Source: Streptomonospora litoralis
Lineage (GTDB): Bacteria; Actinomycetota; Actinomycetes; Streptosporangiales; Streptosporangiaceae
Direction of reading: 5' to 3'
DNA: 64,000 nt
Assembly (NCBI RefSeq): GCF_004323735.1
Contig: NZ_CP036455.1
Span: 124,001-188,000 of the forward strand
Shown here: positions 1 through 10,053 of the stretch, one piece after another
Position numbering within the stretch: the first letter of the stretch is position 1
Layout of the letters: each line of letters begins with the position of its first letter
Translations under genes and position numbers: made by a program
Notes under the pieces: generated by a model
Told to the model about the DNA's origin: nothing
Database searches by the model: none
Seen by the model: only the letters and a program-made list of their open reading frames with translations

Positions 1-537
1 CGGCTCGCCGCCCAGCCCGGCCAGCGGGTTGTCGGAGTCCTCCTCCTGCTGGTTCCGCTTGTCCTCCGCCTCGGCCTTGCGCAGTGTCCAGGTCATCAGA
101 ACCTCTTCCCGCATGGCCGGCTGGACCTCGAAGACGAACCCGTCGGGTTGGCGGGCGTAGGTCAGACTCAGCTGGGCGGGGTCGATCCTGCCGGACGGGA
201 AGTCGATCTCGATCGTCCGGTTCAGTTCGCTGACCTGGAAGGGCTTGGTGTGGTTGGAGACGAGGTCGGCGCTGATCCGCAGTGCCGTGAGGCCGTCGGA
301 GCCGGTCGTGAACTCCGCCTTATGGGGGGTCAGTGTGTACATCTTCGTGCGTACCTCGGTGCCCGGCTCCTGCTCCGGTGTGGGGTCGGCCCGCGCCAGC
401 CCTCCGGTCGCCCACAGCGCCAGCGTCGCCACCGCGAACACCGCGGCCGCGACCAGCATGGCGACGGCGCGCCAGAGCGTGCTCTTGGGCAGGACGCCGC
501 CCGGTCCTTTCGGGGAGTCTGGAGCGTGGTGTGCCAC
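1..537 (-). CDS. membrane-anchored hypothetical protein, C-terminus outside window
   Basis: This open frame enters from the left edge and begins at a GTG whose first base is 537, giving at least 179 residues. I do not recognise the family. The N-terminus is short and polar, followed by one hydrophobic segment at about residues 22-45 rich in Ala, Val and Leu, then an extracellular-type region with beta-strand-like alternation, and an acidic, Gln-rich stretch near the window edge. One membrane anchor with an outside domain is the simplest topology. No strong Shine-Dalgarno sequence lies close to the GTG, so the start could be slightly different. It is transcribed away from the small acidic protein genes to its right. 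Confidence 0.65.
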   Translation of the reverse strand, partial: MAHHAPDSPKGPGGVLPKSTLWRAVAMLVAAAVFAVATLALWATGGLARADPTPEQEPGTEVRTKMYTLTPHKAEFTTGSDGLTALRISADLVSNHTKPFQVSELNRTIEIDFPSGRIDPAQLSLTYARQPDGFVFEVQPAMREEVLMTWTLRKAEAEDKRNQQEEDSDNPLAGLGGEP

Positions 538-933
538 GGGCAGGAAGTGTAGAGGTGAACCGCCCCCTTCGTACCGCCGGCGGCCTGATGAGGACAGAAA
601 CCCCATGTGTCGGGGACCGGGCGGAGGGGCAGGTGAGCCTGCCGCGCTGAGACCGGCCGATCGCGGCGGATCGGGTGAAAGTGAACTGAAAGCGGCCCGC
701 AAGGCCCCGTCTCTAGTGTGGAAACACGTTCAGCCGGACCGGCACCCGCGGGAGGACGGCCCGCGGGCGCCGGCCGGGCTGCGGCGAATGGGACAGGCCG
801 AGACGAGGCGTGCACGCTGCGGACGCTCTCGCCCGGCCTGTGCGCCCAAAGCCGCGGCCGAGCGTGCAGACACGCCGCGCGGGGAGCAGGCCCCGCCGGT
901 CCGCAGCGCACACGTCCTTTTCGGGAGGCCCCC
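538..933. other. intergenic region, probable divergent promoters
   Basis: About 400 bases separate the leftward membrane protein gene from the rightward small-protein genes. Frames open here are GC-rich shadows without convincing start sites. A TAGTGT-like -10 element lies at about 713-720, which would leave a long leader before the gene starting at 934. No tRNA, terminator or repeat was seen. Confidence 0.4.
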
Positions 934-1119
934 ATGAACCAGGCGACGCTCCAGGACACCATGCTTGTGGATGACGAGTTCGCGCTGATCGTCGCGGGTA
1001 TCGAGGCCGATGTCACGGCCCGGACCGACCCGTTCTCGGTGCCCGACTTCGAACCGCTTGAAGAAGACGACGGCGACGAGCCCGCTGACAACGAAGACGA
1101 GGGCGTCGACTGGCCCTAG
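934..1119 (+). CDS. small acidic protein 1, paralogue of the next gene
   Basis: This encodes a 61-residue, very acidic protein of unknown function. The ATG is preceded by GGGAGG at 923-928, a good ribosome binding site, so this internal start is preferred over longer upstream frames. Residues 10-40 form a likely amphipathic helix followed by the motif T-A-R-T-D-P-F-S, and the tail is almost entirely Asp and Glu. The next gene has the same arrangement (helix, T-A-R-x-D-P-F-S, acidic tail), so the two look like an ancient tandem duplication. There is no signal peptide, cysteine or membrane segment. Position just upstream of a SARP regulator recalls small partner proteins such as AfsS near AfsR, but no sequence match to AfsS is claimed. 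Confidence 0.75.
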   Translation: MNQATLQDTMLVDDEFALIVAGIEADVTARTDPFSVPDFEPLEEDDGDEPADNEDEGVDWP

Positions 1120-1159
1120 TCGGCCTGCGCGCCGCCCGTAGCAGGTGGTAGGGAGAATC

Positions 1160-1363
1160 ATGAAATCAGCTCCGGTGGCGGATGGGCGTCCAGTGGACGA
1201 GTGGTTCGCGCAGCTCGTCGCGGAAATCCGGGCGGCGGAGACCGCGAGGATGGACCCGTTCTCGGACCCGTTGCACGAGCGGGAGGCGGAGAGCCCCGAG
1301 GTGGTACCCGCCGAGAAGGAGACCGAGGCTCCCGCGGAGAAACCGGAGGAACAGGAGCGCTGA
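1160..1363 (+). CDS. small acidic protein 2, paralogue of the previous gene
   Basis: This encodes a 67-residue protein of unknown function. The ATG at 1160 follows GGGAG at 1151-1155; a GTG at 1145 is in frame but lacks a ribosome binding site. It shares with the preceding protein a predicted helix and the motif T-A-R-M-D-P-F-S (about residues 29-36), then a Glu/Pro-rich tail with repeated E-x-P-A-E-K-like units. The gene is 40 bases downstream of its paralogue, so the pair is probably cotranscribed, and it ends 111 bases before the SARP start. No export signal or cysteine is present. It could be a regulatory adaptor or the precursor of something processed; the sequence does not decide. Confidence 0.75.
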   Translation: MKSAPVADGRPVDEWFAQLVAEIRAAETARMDPFSDPLHEREAESPEVVPAEKETEAPAEKPEEQER

Positions 1364-1440
1364 ACCGGCGAATCCGGCACCGGCGGTGAACACGCCGCCG
1401 CAGGGGATCCAGGGGGGAGTCCTGCGGCGGCGATCCCTCC

Positions 1441-1477
1441 TTGCGCGCGAACAGCCATTGCTAGAGTGCTGTTCGTG
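1441..1477 (+). promoter_or_regulatory. candidate promoter for a leaderless SARP transcript
   Basis: TTGCGC at 1441-1446 and TAGAGT at 1462-1467 resemble -35 and -10 boxes with a short 15-base spacer. The predicted transcription start falls at about 1474-1476, on the GTG at 1475 that best fits SARP N-termini. No Shine-Dalgarno sequence precedes that GTG, which is consistent with a leaderless mRNA. This is inference from spacing only. Confidence 0.35.
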
Positions 1478-4400
1478 AATTTTGGCGTGCTCGGCCCCAT
1501 ATCGGCGTGGTCGAACGGCGGCGAGTCGGTTCCCGTCGGTGGTCCGCGCCAGCGGTGCGTGCTGGGTGCGCTCCTTGTCGAGCTGGGCAAAGAAGTCACG
1601 GTCGAGCGGCTGATCGAGTATCTGTGGGACGACGACCCGCCGCGCACCGCCCGGTCCGTCATCCAGGTGCAGATCTCCCATCTGCGCCGTTCCTTCCCCG
1701 ACGTCATCCAGACGACCGCCGGGGGCTACCTGGCCGCGGTCGGGCCCGAAATGGTGGACCTGCACCGGTTCCGCGACCTCGTCGCCCGCGCCGGGGAGGC
1801 TGACGATGCCGCGGAGGAGGCCGTCCTCTGGGACGAGGCGCTCGCCTGCTGGCGGGGCCGGCCGTTTTCCGGAACCGGCTCGGAACACCTCTACAACTCC
1901 GTCGCCCGCCCGCTGCTGGAAGAGCGCTGGACCGCCTGGACCTCCTGGGTCGAGTGCGCCTTCTCGCTGCACCGCTACACCGAAATCGTCACCCGTGTCA
2001 CACCGCTCGTCCGCGATGACCCGCTGCGGGAGCGGCTGCAGTACTACCTGATCGCCGCGCTGTTCCGCAGCGGCCAGCGGGCCTCGGCGCTCGCCGCGTT
2101 CCAGGAGTGCCGCGAGTACCTGGCCGAGGAGCTGGGGGTCGACCCCAGCCCCGAGGTCATGGAACTGCACACGGAGATCCTGCGCGAGACCGAATCGAGC
2201 GCGGGTCAGCTCGCCGCCGCGGCGGGCAGCACAGACCGGGCCCAGGCGGTACGGCCGGAGTCCCCCCGGAGCGACAAACCCGAGCAGCGGCCGCCGGCCG
2301 AATTCGTCGCACGCAACGACCTGCCGCGCGACATCCCCGACTTCACCGGACGCGAGCAGGACCTCCAGCGCCTCCTGGACCTCGGCGGGAGCGACGAGGC
2401 GCGGGCCGAGGTCGCCGTCATCACCGGCCCCGGCGGCGCCGGGAAGACGACACTGGCCGTACACGGAGCCCATCGCCTGGCGACGCGGTTCCCCGACGGG
2501 CTGCTGTTCATCGACCTTTACGGCTACACGGTCGAGCAGGAGCCGGTCCCCCCGGCATCGGCGCTGGGCAGCCTGCTCCGGGCTGTCGGCGTCCAGCCGG
2601 ACGCTATCCCGGAGCCCGTCGAGGAGCGGGCGGCCTTATGGCGGGCGAGCCTGTCCGGGCGGCGCGTGCTGGTCGTCCTGGACAACGTGGCGAACTTCGC
2701 GCAGATCAGCCCGCTGCTGGCGGCCGCGCCGGGTTCCCTCACGCTGGTCACCTCCCGCCAGGATCTGCCCGGACTCAGCGGCGCGCAGTACATCTCCCTG
2801 GGCATGCTCGGTCCACAGGCGTCGCTGCGCCTCTTCGCCACCGTCCTCGGCTCGTCGCGGGTGGACCAGGAGCCCGACACCGCCCGCGAGGTCGTCCGGA
2901 TGTGCGGCGGGCTCCCGCTCGCGCTGCGCATCGTGGCCGGGCGCATGCTCAGTCGGCCCCGCTGGACCTTCGAGCACGTCAGGCAGCGCCTCAGCGAACA
3001 CCACCGGATGTTCCGCGAACTGCGCATCGAGGGGCACAGCGTCGAGGCGGTTTTCGAGCTGTCCTACCAGAGCCTCAACGACGAGCAGCGCCGCGCCTTC
3101 CTCATCCTCGGCGTGATGATCGGAAGCACCGTCGACCTGCACGGGGCGGCCGCGCTGCTCGACTGCGACCCGCCCGACGCCGACGACCTGCTGCAGGAGC
3201 TCGTCAGCGTCTGCCTGTTCGACGAGCCGAGCGTGGACCTGTACCGCTTCCACGACCTCATCGGCTCCTACGCCAAGGAGAAAGCCGGCACCGACCTCCC
3301 AGCCGAGGAGGCCGACGCGGCCCGCCGCCGACTCGCCGACCACTACCTGGACATGGCCAACCGCGCCGCCGACATGATGGGACCGCGCAGCCACCACTAC
3401 GAGATCGACAGCGGGCGGTCGTCGCGCTACCACAACGAACTTGCCGACCGTGCCGAGGCCACGGCCTGGTTCGAGCGGCACCAGGACAACCTCGCTGCCG
3501 CAGTGGATTTCTACGCCGCCGCCGGTCTCGACGAACCGGCCTGGCAGCTGGCCGACTCCCTGTGGCGCCACTACGCCAACCACGGCGAGACCGAACTCCT
3601 GATGTCGACCCAGGAGAAAGCCCTCGCGGCGAGCCGCGCGAAGGGCAACGAGCGCGGGAGCGCAGCGACCCTCATCGGCTTGGGGATCGCGCACTGCTTG
3701 GCGGGGCGGTTCCAGCACTCGCTGGACCTGCTGAACGAGGCGCGCGGCATCCTCTCGACGATCGACGACGAGCGCGGCCAGGCGCGCGTCGACGCCAGCC
3801 TGAGCCTGGTCTACGAGCGTATGGGCCGCTTCCACGAGTCCCTGTCCCACGCCTGGAAGGTCCTCGAGTACGCCCTCTCGGTCGAGGACCGGCAGCTGGA
3901 GTCCCTGCAGCGGGGGAACCTCGCAATCGCCTACCAGGTGCTGGGCGACTACGACCGCGCCGTCGAGTTCGGCGAGGCCGCGTTGCGGATCAAGAAGGAC
4001 GAGGGAGAGTACGACACCGCTGCCGGGGTGCTGTGCACCCTGGGCGAGGTCTACGGGATGCGCGGAGACCCCGACCAGCGGTTCCACTACCTCGGCGAGG
4101 CGTTGAGACTGGCTCAGCTGACGGGGTCGCATCGCGAGGAGATCTACATCCGCAACGGCCTTGCGGTCGCCCGGCGCGCGAGCGGCGACATCGACGGCGC
4201 TCTTGAAGCCCACCGCGCAGCGCTCGACCTGGGGGAGGAGATCGGCCAGCACAGCGCTGACGCGGAGGTGCTCACCCAACTGGGGTGCACTTACGCGGAG
4301 GCGGGCTATGCCGAGGAGGCCCGCAAGGCCCACGAGGAAGCCCTCCGGCTGGCACGGGAGCGGGGCGAGTTGCACATCGAGGGCAAGGCCCTGATGGGAC

Positions 4401-4534
4401 TGGGACTGCTTTCGACCGAGGCCGTCGAGCGCGAGCAGGCCGTCGAACACCTCGCCGGCGCCGCGAAGCTGTTCGCCGACCTGGGCGTCCCCGAGGCCCA
4501 GCAGGCCCAGGCCGAACTGGAGAAGCTGGTCTGA
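1475..4534 (+). CDS. SARP-family regulator with NB-ARC ATPase and TPR domains (AfsR-like)
   Basis: This 1,019-residue cytoplasmic transcription activator has three parts. Residues 1-90 form an OmpR-type winged helix with the typical start F-G-V-L-G-P, and residues 95-240 form the bacterial transcriptional activator (BTAD) domain, together the SARP module. An NB-ARC-type NTPase follows, with Walker A G-P-G-G-A-G-K-T-T at about 315-323, Walker B V-L-V-V-L-D-N at about 397-404 and the G-G-L-P-L-A motif near 480. The remainder to the C-terminus reads as tetratricopeptide repeats. This architecture matches AfsR and relatives, which activate antibiotic or developmental genes when nucleotide-bound. 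No biosynthetic cluster is visible in this window, so its targets are unknown. The GTG at 1475 is chosen because SARPs usually begin right at the winged helix; GTG 1466 is the alternative. Confidence 0.9.
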   Translation: MNFGVLGPISAWSNGGESVPVGGPRQRCVLGALLVELGKEVTVERLIEYLWDDDPPRTARSVIQVQISHLRRSFPDVIQTTAGGYLAAVGPEMVDLHRFRDLVARAGEADDAAEEAVLWDEALACWRGRPFSGTGSEHLYNSVARPLLEERWTAWTSWVECAFSLHRYTEIVTRVTPLVRDDPLRERLQYYLIAALFRSGQRASALAAFQECREYLAEELGVDPSPEVMELHTEILRETESSAGQLAAAAGSTDRAQAVRPESPRSDKPEQRPPAEFVARNDLPRDIPDFTGREQDLQRLLDLGGSDEARAEVAVITGPGGAGKTTLAVHGAHRLATRFPDGLLFIDLYGYTVEQEPVPPASALGSLLRAVGVQPDAIPEPVEERAALWRASLSGRRVLVVLDNVANFAQISPLLAAAPGSLTLVTSRQDLPGLSGAQYISLGMLGPQASLRLFATVLGSSRVDQEPDTAREVVRMCGGLPLALRIVAGRMLSRPRWTFEHVRQRLSEHHRMFRELRIEGHSVEAVFELSYQSLNDEQRRAFLILGVMIGSTVDLHGAAALLDCDPPDADDLLQELVSVCLFDEPSVDLYRFHDLIGSYAKEKAGTDLPAEEADAARRRLADHYLDMANRAADMMGPRSHHYEIDSGRSSRYHNELADRAEATAWFERHQDNLAAAVDFYAAAGLDEPAWQLADSLWRHYANHGETELLMSTQEKALAASRAKGNERGSAATLIGLGIAHCLAGRFQHSLDLLNEARGILSTIDDERGQARVDASLSLVYERMGRFHESLSHAWKVLEYALSVEDRQLESLQRGNLAIAYQVLGDYDRAVEFGEAALRIKKDEGEYDTAAGVLCTLGEVYGMRGDPDQRFHYLGEALRLAQLTGSHREEIYIRNGLAVARRASGDIDGALEAHRAALDLGEEIGQHSADAEVLTQLGCTYAEAGYAEEARKAHEEALRLARERGELHIEGKALMGLGLLSTEAVEREQAVEHLAGAAKLFADLGVPEAQQAQAELEKLV

Positions 4535-4678
4535 CAGCGCCCCCTTGCGCCACGGACGGGCGGTGCCGCACCCGATGGTTTCACGGGAAACCGCAGCTCA
4601 CCCGACCACGCCGCCGACCAATCCCGCCCCGTCAGGTTTCCCACCTGTGGAGCGTGTGCGACCACGCCCTCACGTCCG

Positions 4679-6091
<1,413 letters not shown>

Positions 6092-6119
6092 GCGCTTTTC
6101 CTCTTCCCTATCTCTGCCG

Positions 6120-6317
6120 CTACTGCGAGCGGACCCAGGCGTGGACTTCAGCGGGGACGTAGCGCAGGTACCGCCCGACGCGGTGCGAGGGCGGACCGTC
6201 GCCCTTGTAGCGCCATTCGTAGAGCGTCTTCGCCGGGACGCCGAGGAAGCCGGCGGTTTCCCGCACGGACCAGAGTTGCGCGGGGATGCTGTGGCCTTGC
6301 GTCGCGGCGGTCGTCAT
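6120..6317 (-). CDS. xis: excisionase-like MerR-type HTH protein
   Basis: This 65-residue protein is almost entirely a winged helix-turn-helix (about residues 16-62) with the pattern S-V-R-E-T-A-x-F-L-G-V followed by T-L-Y-E-W-R and a hydrophobic wing ending in V-H-A-W-V. That is the AlpA/Xis/MerR-like fold of AICE excisionases, which bend attachment-site DNA and bias the integrase toward excision. Its ATG overlaps the stop of repSA by four bases (6314-6317), giving translational coupling, and int begins 28 bases after its stop. The repSA-xis-int order is the standard AICE arrangement. Identification rests on fold pattern plus position. Confidence 0.9.
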   Translation of the reverse strand: MTTAATQGHSIPAQLWSVRETAGFLGVPAKTLYEWRYKGDGPPSHRVGRYLRYVPAEVHAWVRSQ

Positions 6318-8008
6318 GCGGCCCTTTCCGGAGTTGCCGAAGAAGCGTCGGATCGCTGTTGCCGAACGGCGTCGAGTTGGGCGCGGCGCTTGAGCGCTTC
6401 GCCGACCGCCCGCAGTAGGCGGTGTTCGCGCGGCGGGACGTCGGGATCGGTGGGGCGTGCCAGCTCCCAGGCGTGATTGCCGGAAGAATCCGCCGAGAAG
6501 ACCGGAGCGGGGCCGCCGTCGCCCTGGCCCTCGTCGGGGTCGGCGTCGGGATCCACGCCCAACGCGTCGAGGACCCAGCGCAGCCGGTCCGCCTTGTGAT
6601 CGGCGACGGTCTTACCGGACCACTTGCGCGAGACCAGGACACGGCGCCCGGCATAGCCGAGGTGTTCGCGCCGATGGGCTTTGGAGCGGCAGAAGCCCGG
6701 AGCCATGCCCGCCTTGGGGTTGTCCGGCTGGATGCCGTAGCGCAGCCAGTTCGCACACTTCGGCGAGCAGGGTTCGAACCGCAGGGCTTCCACGAGCCGG
6801 TCAACGTGGCGCTGTTGGGCGTCGGTGTCGACGGCGTGGCATTCGGCAATGTCCTTGGTCAGGTACTTCGCCAGGTACCGGACGCACCGGTCGGCGTCAT
6901 CGGTGCCGGCCACCACGCCCTTAGCGTCGACCTGCGGCCCGAACCGGACCACGTGCATCGGTTCGGCCGAAGGGTCGGCGTCGCGGGCATCGAGCGCCTG
7001 TTCCCAGGTGGGCAGCACTTCACCGGTCGCCATGTCGACATAGCCGCCGATCGACTCGTCCCAGGCGGGCAGGTTGTCAGCCGTATAGACGGCCTCGTCG
7101 GCGGCAGGCCACCACACTTGGTGATACGTGGCCGCCGCGATCTGGCGCAGCTCGGCACGCGGGATGGTTCCCCTCGTCGCCATGTGCAGGTGTGGCGCCA
7201 GCCGCCTTTGCGGTTCGACGGTGGCGAAGTACTGCACATCGAAGCCCGCCACGCGCCGAAGGTTCTGCACGAACCGGTCGATGAGCTTGGAGAAGTGCAG
7301 CGCGTCCCGAGCCGCCCGCCGGTAGTCGTACGTGGACGGATCCACCGGTGTGCCGTCCGCCTTCACCCGCCCGTAGCTGTCGCACGTCAGTGTCACGAAC
7401 AGCGACGGCCGGAAGATCTTCCCGGTCGCCGGATCCTCGTAGGAGCGCCCCACGGTCGTTTTCGCCATCTGCCGTTTCGGCAGGTCCGGCGCGTCCTGGC
7501 GCCGCTTGGTAGAGCGCACCCGACGAGCACCGCCCGACGAGGACGAGCCCCGCGAAACCGACCCGCGCAGCCCTGACGCGGTGATCTCCGTATCCAGGTC
7601 GGCGATGGCCTGATCGAGCGCGGCCACCTCGTCGGGAGCAGCGCCGCCCGCGTTCACGAGCCGATCCCGCTCGGCGGTCACCAGCGCGCGGCGTTCAACC
7701 CACGCCTGTTGAACCTCGGAAGGCTCCTCCGGTGTGACGGTCGGATCCTCGGCGAGGTGCCAGCCCTCTTCGCACTGGCTGCGCCGGATCGAGCGCTTGC
7801 GCTTGGCACAGGAGGGGCACCGGGATTCCAGCGTGGAGCTGCACGGCACGTCCACGATCTCGGTTCGGCCCGTGGCGATGTCGGTGCGGCGCAGCGATAC
7901 CGGGCGGATGCAGACGCCTTTGTCTGCGGCGATCTGCTCGGCCACCTCACGGGCGAGCGGTTGCGCTTGGCGCTCGGCTCGGGTGGACTTACCGGTCGGG
8001 GTTGGCAT
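6314..8008 (-). CDS. repSA: RepSA-type rolling-circle replication initiator
   Basis: This 564-residue initiator nicks the double-strand origin of the excised element and starts rolling-circle replication. Residues 55-80 carry C-P-S-C and a further Cys, likely a zinc-binding segment. The HUH motif is visible as P-H-L-H-M (near 290), and the downstream Y-L-A-K-Y-L-T-K-D segment (near 395) supplies the catalytic tyrosines typical of this family. A second Cys cluster (C-S-P-K-C) follows at about 430. Length and motif order match pSAM2 RepSA. The gene heads the repSA-xis-int set and overlaps xis by four bases. A strong hairpin near 15.3 kb is a candidate single-strand or transfer origin, but I did not identify the nick site. 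Confidence 0.9.
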   Translation of the reverse strand: MPTPTGKSTRAERQAQPLAREVAEQIAADKGVCIRPVSLRRTDIATGRTEIVDVPCSSTLESRCPSCAKRKRSIRRSQCEEGWHLAEDPTVTPEEPSEVQQAWVERRALVTAERDRLVNAGGAAPDEVAALDQAIADLDTEITASGLRGSVSRGSSSSGGARRVRSTKRRQDAPDLPKRQMAKTTVGRSYEDPATGKIFRPSLFVTLTCDSYGRVKADGTPVDPSTYDYRRAARDALHFSKLIDRFVQNLRRVAGFDVQYFATVEPQRRLAPHLHMATRGTIPRAELRQIAAATYHQVWWPAADEAVYTADNLPAWDESIGGYVDMATGEVLPTWEQALDARDADPSAEPMHVVRFGPQVDAKGVVAGTDDADRCVRYLAKYLTKDIAECHAVDTDAQQRHVDRLVEALRFEPCSPKCANWLRYGIQPDNPKAGMAPGFCRSKAHRREHLGYAGRRVLVSRKWSGKTVADHKADRLRWVLDALGVDPDADPDEGQGDGGPAPVFSADSSGNHAWELARPTDPDVPPREHRLLRAVGEALKRRAQLDAVRQQRSDASSATPERAA

Positions 8009-8042
8009 TCCGGCTCCCTTCCGCTCGGAACGAAGTCACGAG

Positions 8043-8294
8043 GTGACCGCGGTGAAGCGACGCAGGACGCTTTCTGAGGAACGGGCGACCTGGAAATTCA
8101 TGACGGTCATCTGCGCTCCGATGGCCGTCGTGGGGATAGGCAACGTGATCAGGGGGTTCACTGCGGGTTCCCTCGGATGGACCATGCTCGGAGCCGTCGC
8201 TTTCGCTTTGTTCGCAAGCATCGCTGCGGTGTGCGGGGACCGGCTGAGGAGAACCCGGCATCAGACCGAGTCCTCCGCGCGCGAGGCCGCATAG
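8043..8294 (+). CDS. small two-helix membrane protein within the AICE
   Basis: This 83-residue frame is one of few on the + strand of the element. It starts at GTG 8043 (GTG 8052 is also in frame), has a basic N-terminus (K-R-R-R), two hydrophobic segments at about 20-37 and 43-62, then a basic tail. It is divergent from repSA, with starts 34 bases apart, and its 3' end overlaps the end of the translocase gene by 34 bases. Small membrane proteins near tra genes in Streptomyces elements often act in intramycelial spread (Spd proteins), but no sequence similarity is asserted and the orientation is atypical. Codon use is acceptable though not decisive. Confidence 0.5.
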   Translation: MTAVKRRRTLSEERATWKFMTVICAPMAVVGIGNVIRGFTAGSLGWTMLGAVAFALFASIAAVCGDRLRRTRHQTESSAREAA

Positions 8295-9697
8295 CTCTCG
8301 GCCATGTGGTCGATGTCGGCATCGGTGACGAACGCGGCCCGCACCCGCACCGGGGCCGGCGAACCCTCCAGCTTCACGAAGGCGACGCCGGGTAGGTCGG
8401 GGTCGATGAGGTGGGCGTTGCCGCCCCGGTCCCGCGCCCCGTCCCCGAGGACCATGTCGACCTGGCTTGCCTCGTCCAGCCGGAGCGCGATCTTGTCCGG
8501 GAACAGGTTGCGCAGGTTCAGCACCTCCTTGCGCGGATCCTGCAGCGCCGCCAGGACGCAGAACCCGACCGACCGTCCCTGACTGGTCAGGGTGGCGATG
8601 GCGTTCTCCGCACGGCGCCGGATCTCGCGCTCGGGGTGGTAGGCGGTCAGGAACGCGACCTCGTCGAGAACCACCACCACGAACGGATCCCGCGTGTTGG
8701 GCACGTGGACCCGTTTGCGGCCCGCATAGCGCTCGGCGCGTTCCTGCATCGCCCCGACAGCGTCTTCCAGGAGGGACACGGCCTCGTCGGCGGCGTCGGC
8801 GTAGCGGGCGAACAGGTTGCGTCCGTAGGAGAGTTCCATCCGCTTGGGATCGATCGCCCACACCTGCGCCGCCCCCGCATCGATCGCCGGGACCATGGCC
8901 CGGATGGTCGACCACAGCACCGACCCCTTGCCCGCACCCGTCACCCCGACGGTGAGGACGTGGGTGCCGTGCAGCCGCAGGTTCCACGGTTGCCCGTCCT
9001 CGCAGCGCCCCACGGGCAGTGCGCCCAGGTCCACATCCTGGGGATCGTCGGGCACGGGTAGCGCGTCGATCTGCTCGGCGAGCATGTCCCGCCGGGGGAA
9101 CTCCAGCACCAGATCCCGCGGCCCGCGCACCTCGACGCGGCACGACGGGGCGCCGAAGCCGTGCGCCAGCTCGGACACGCGCTGTTCGAACTCGGCGGGG
9201 GCGGTGCCGGCCACCAGCTTGACCCGCACCCGATCGGCCCACGCCGAGCAGGTCACCCCCCGGATCTGCGGCAGGTACTGGCGTTCGAGGTAGGACTCGG
9301 CCAGGCCGGAGACGACGAGGACGGGTTGCCAGTGGCGGCGGTAGATCCAGAACCGGCGCCAGGTCGCCAGCGCCCGCAGCGCCACACGGGCCTTGAAGGA
9401 GTGCGGCCAGCGCCGCCACCACACCAACAGAGCTATGTCGGTGATCGTCCACAGCGCCGCCAGCCCGAGCCATCCGGTCAGCACGTAGACGGTCACTGAG
9501 ACGGCGACCGTGGCGACCGAGACGGGGAACTGGACCGGCAGGAGGACGAGCAGCCGCAGGAAGCGCCACAGCCACCCGGTGAGGATGAAGATCCCCGGCG
9601 TCTCGACCACCGGGGTCGTGAAGCGCACCGCTTGCGCGGGCACGGGAGCGGTGGGCCGCTGGACCTGGGAGGCGCCCGCGCTGGAGTTGCCCAGCAT
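8261..9697 (-). CDS. FtsK/SpoIIIE-type conjugal DNA translocase (TraB-like)
   Basis: This 478-residue protein is the likely single transfer protein of the element. Such hexameric ATPases pump double-stranded DNA between mycelia. Two or three hydrophobic segments at about 35-95 anchor it in the membrane. The motor domain has Walker A G-V-T-G-A-G-K-G (about 225-232) and Walker B V-V-V-V-L-D-E-V-A-F (about 305-314), followed by an FtsK-like R-x-x-G segment (S-Q-G-R-S-V-G-F) and a distal region that may hold the DNA-recognition helix. The ATG at 9697 overlaps the stop of the upstream 83-residue gene. It is shorter than chromosomal FtsK, as expected for TraB/TraSA proteins. Confidence 0.88.
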   Translation of the reverse strand: MLGNSSAGASQVQRPTAPVPAQAVRFTTPVVETPGIFILTGWLWRFLRLLVLLPVQFPVSVATVAVSVTVYVLTGWLGLAALWTITDIALLVWWRRWPHSFKARVALRALATWRRFWIYRRHWQPVLVVSGLAESYLERQYLPQIRGVTCSAWADRVRVKLVAGTAPAEFEQRVSELAHGFGAPSCRVEVRGPRDLVLEFPRRDMLAEQIDALPVPDDPQDVDLGALPVGRCEDGQPWNLRLHGTHVLTVGVTGAGKGSVLWSTIRAMVPAIDAGAAQVWAIDPKRMELSYGRNLFARYADAADEAVSLLEDAVGAMQERAERYAGRKRVHVPNTRDPFVVVVLDEVAFLTAYHPEREIRRRAENAIATLTSQGRSVGFCVLAALQDPRKEVLNLRNLFPDKIALRLDEASQVDMVLGDGARDRGGNAHLIDPDLPGVAFVKLEGSPAPVRVRAAFVTDADIDHMAESYAASRAEDSV

Positions 9698-9948
9698 CAC
9701 CGACCACCCCCGACCCCGGCGTCGGCGCGGACGGCGTCCAGCTCGGCACGCGCCTCGTCGGCGACCGCGTTGGTTTCGGTGTCGTCGGTCTGGGCGGCGA
9801 TCCGATCGAGGATGCTGGACTTCCACGCCAGCAGCGCCGCATCCGGGCGCGGTTCGGAGCCGTTGAAGGCGGCGTTGCGGTGGGCGCGCACGGCGTCCAT
9901 GAACGCGGTGATCTCGCGGATGCTCACCCGCGCAGGCTGTTGGGACAT
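9697..9948 (-). CDS. small AICE hypothetical protein coupled to the translocase
   Basis: This is an 83-residue, charged, helix-rich protein without membrane segments. I do not recognise it. Its TGA overlaps the ATG of the FtsK-like gene in the pattern ATGA, so the two are translationally coupled and probably act together in transfer. The ATG at 9948 lies near the start of this transcription unit. A terminator hairpin at 9999-10034 separates it from the pra-like gene upstream, so it may head its own transcript. Small proteins in this position are common in pSAM2-like elements. Confidence 0.75.
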   Translation of the reverse strand: MSQQPARVSIREITAFMDAVRAHRNAAFNGSEPRPDAALLAWKSSILDRIAAQTDDTETNAVADEARAELDAVRADAGVGGGR

Positions 9949-9998
9949 ACTGGGGACACACCTCTTCCAGGGATTACGTAGGTCTCGCAGGGGTGGAA

Positions 9999-10034
9999 GG
10001 GGCGGCCGGGTGCGCCAACACCACAGGCCGCCCC
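9999..10034. terminator. hairpin after the pra-like gene
   Basis: GGGGCGGCC (9999-10007) pairs perfectly with GGCCGCCCC (10026-10034) around an 18-base loop. It follows the stop of the pra-like gene at 10054 on the minus strand and precedes the translocase unit. There is no T tract, which is common for high-GC actinobacterial terminators. Confidence 0.55.
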
Positions 10035-10053
10035 GCTTGCAGGCGCGGGACGT

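Noticed and set aside
330-1091. Long minus-strand frame across the small acidic protein genes
   Set aside because: Arg/Ser/Pro-rich shadow typical of high-GC DNA. The + strand has good ribosome binding sites and two paralogous proteins in the same place.
1166-2473. 435-residue minus-strand frame opposite the SARP gene
   Set aside because: It lies antisense to a gene with recognisable domains and has no family pattern of its own.
2636-4450. 604-residue frame antisense to the SARP TPR region
   Set aside because: Shadow frame produced by third-position GC bias; Val/Leu/Gln-rich composition, no motif.
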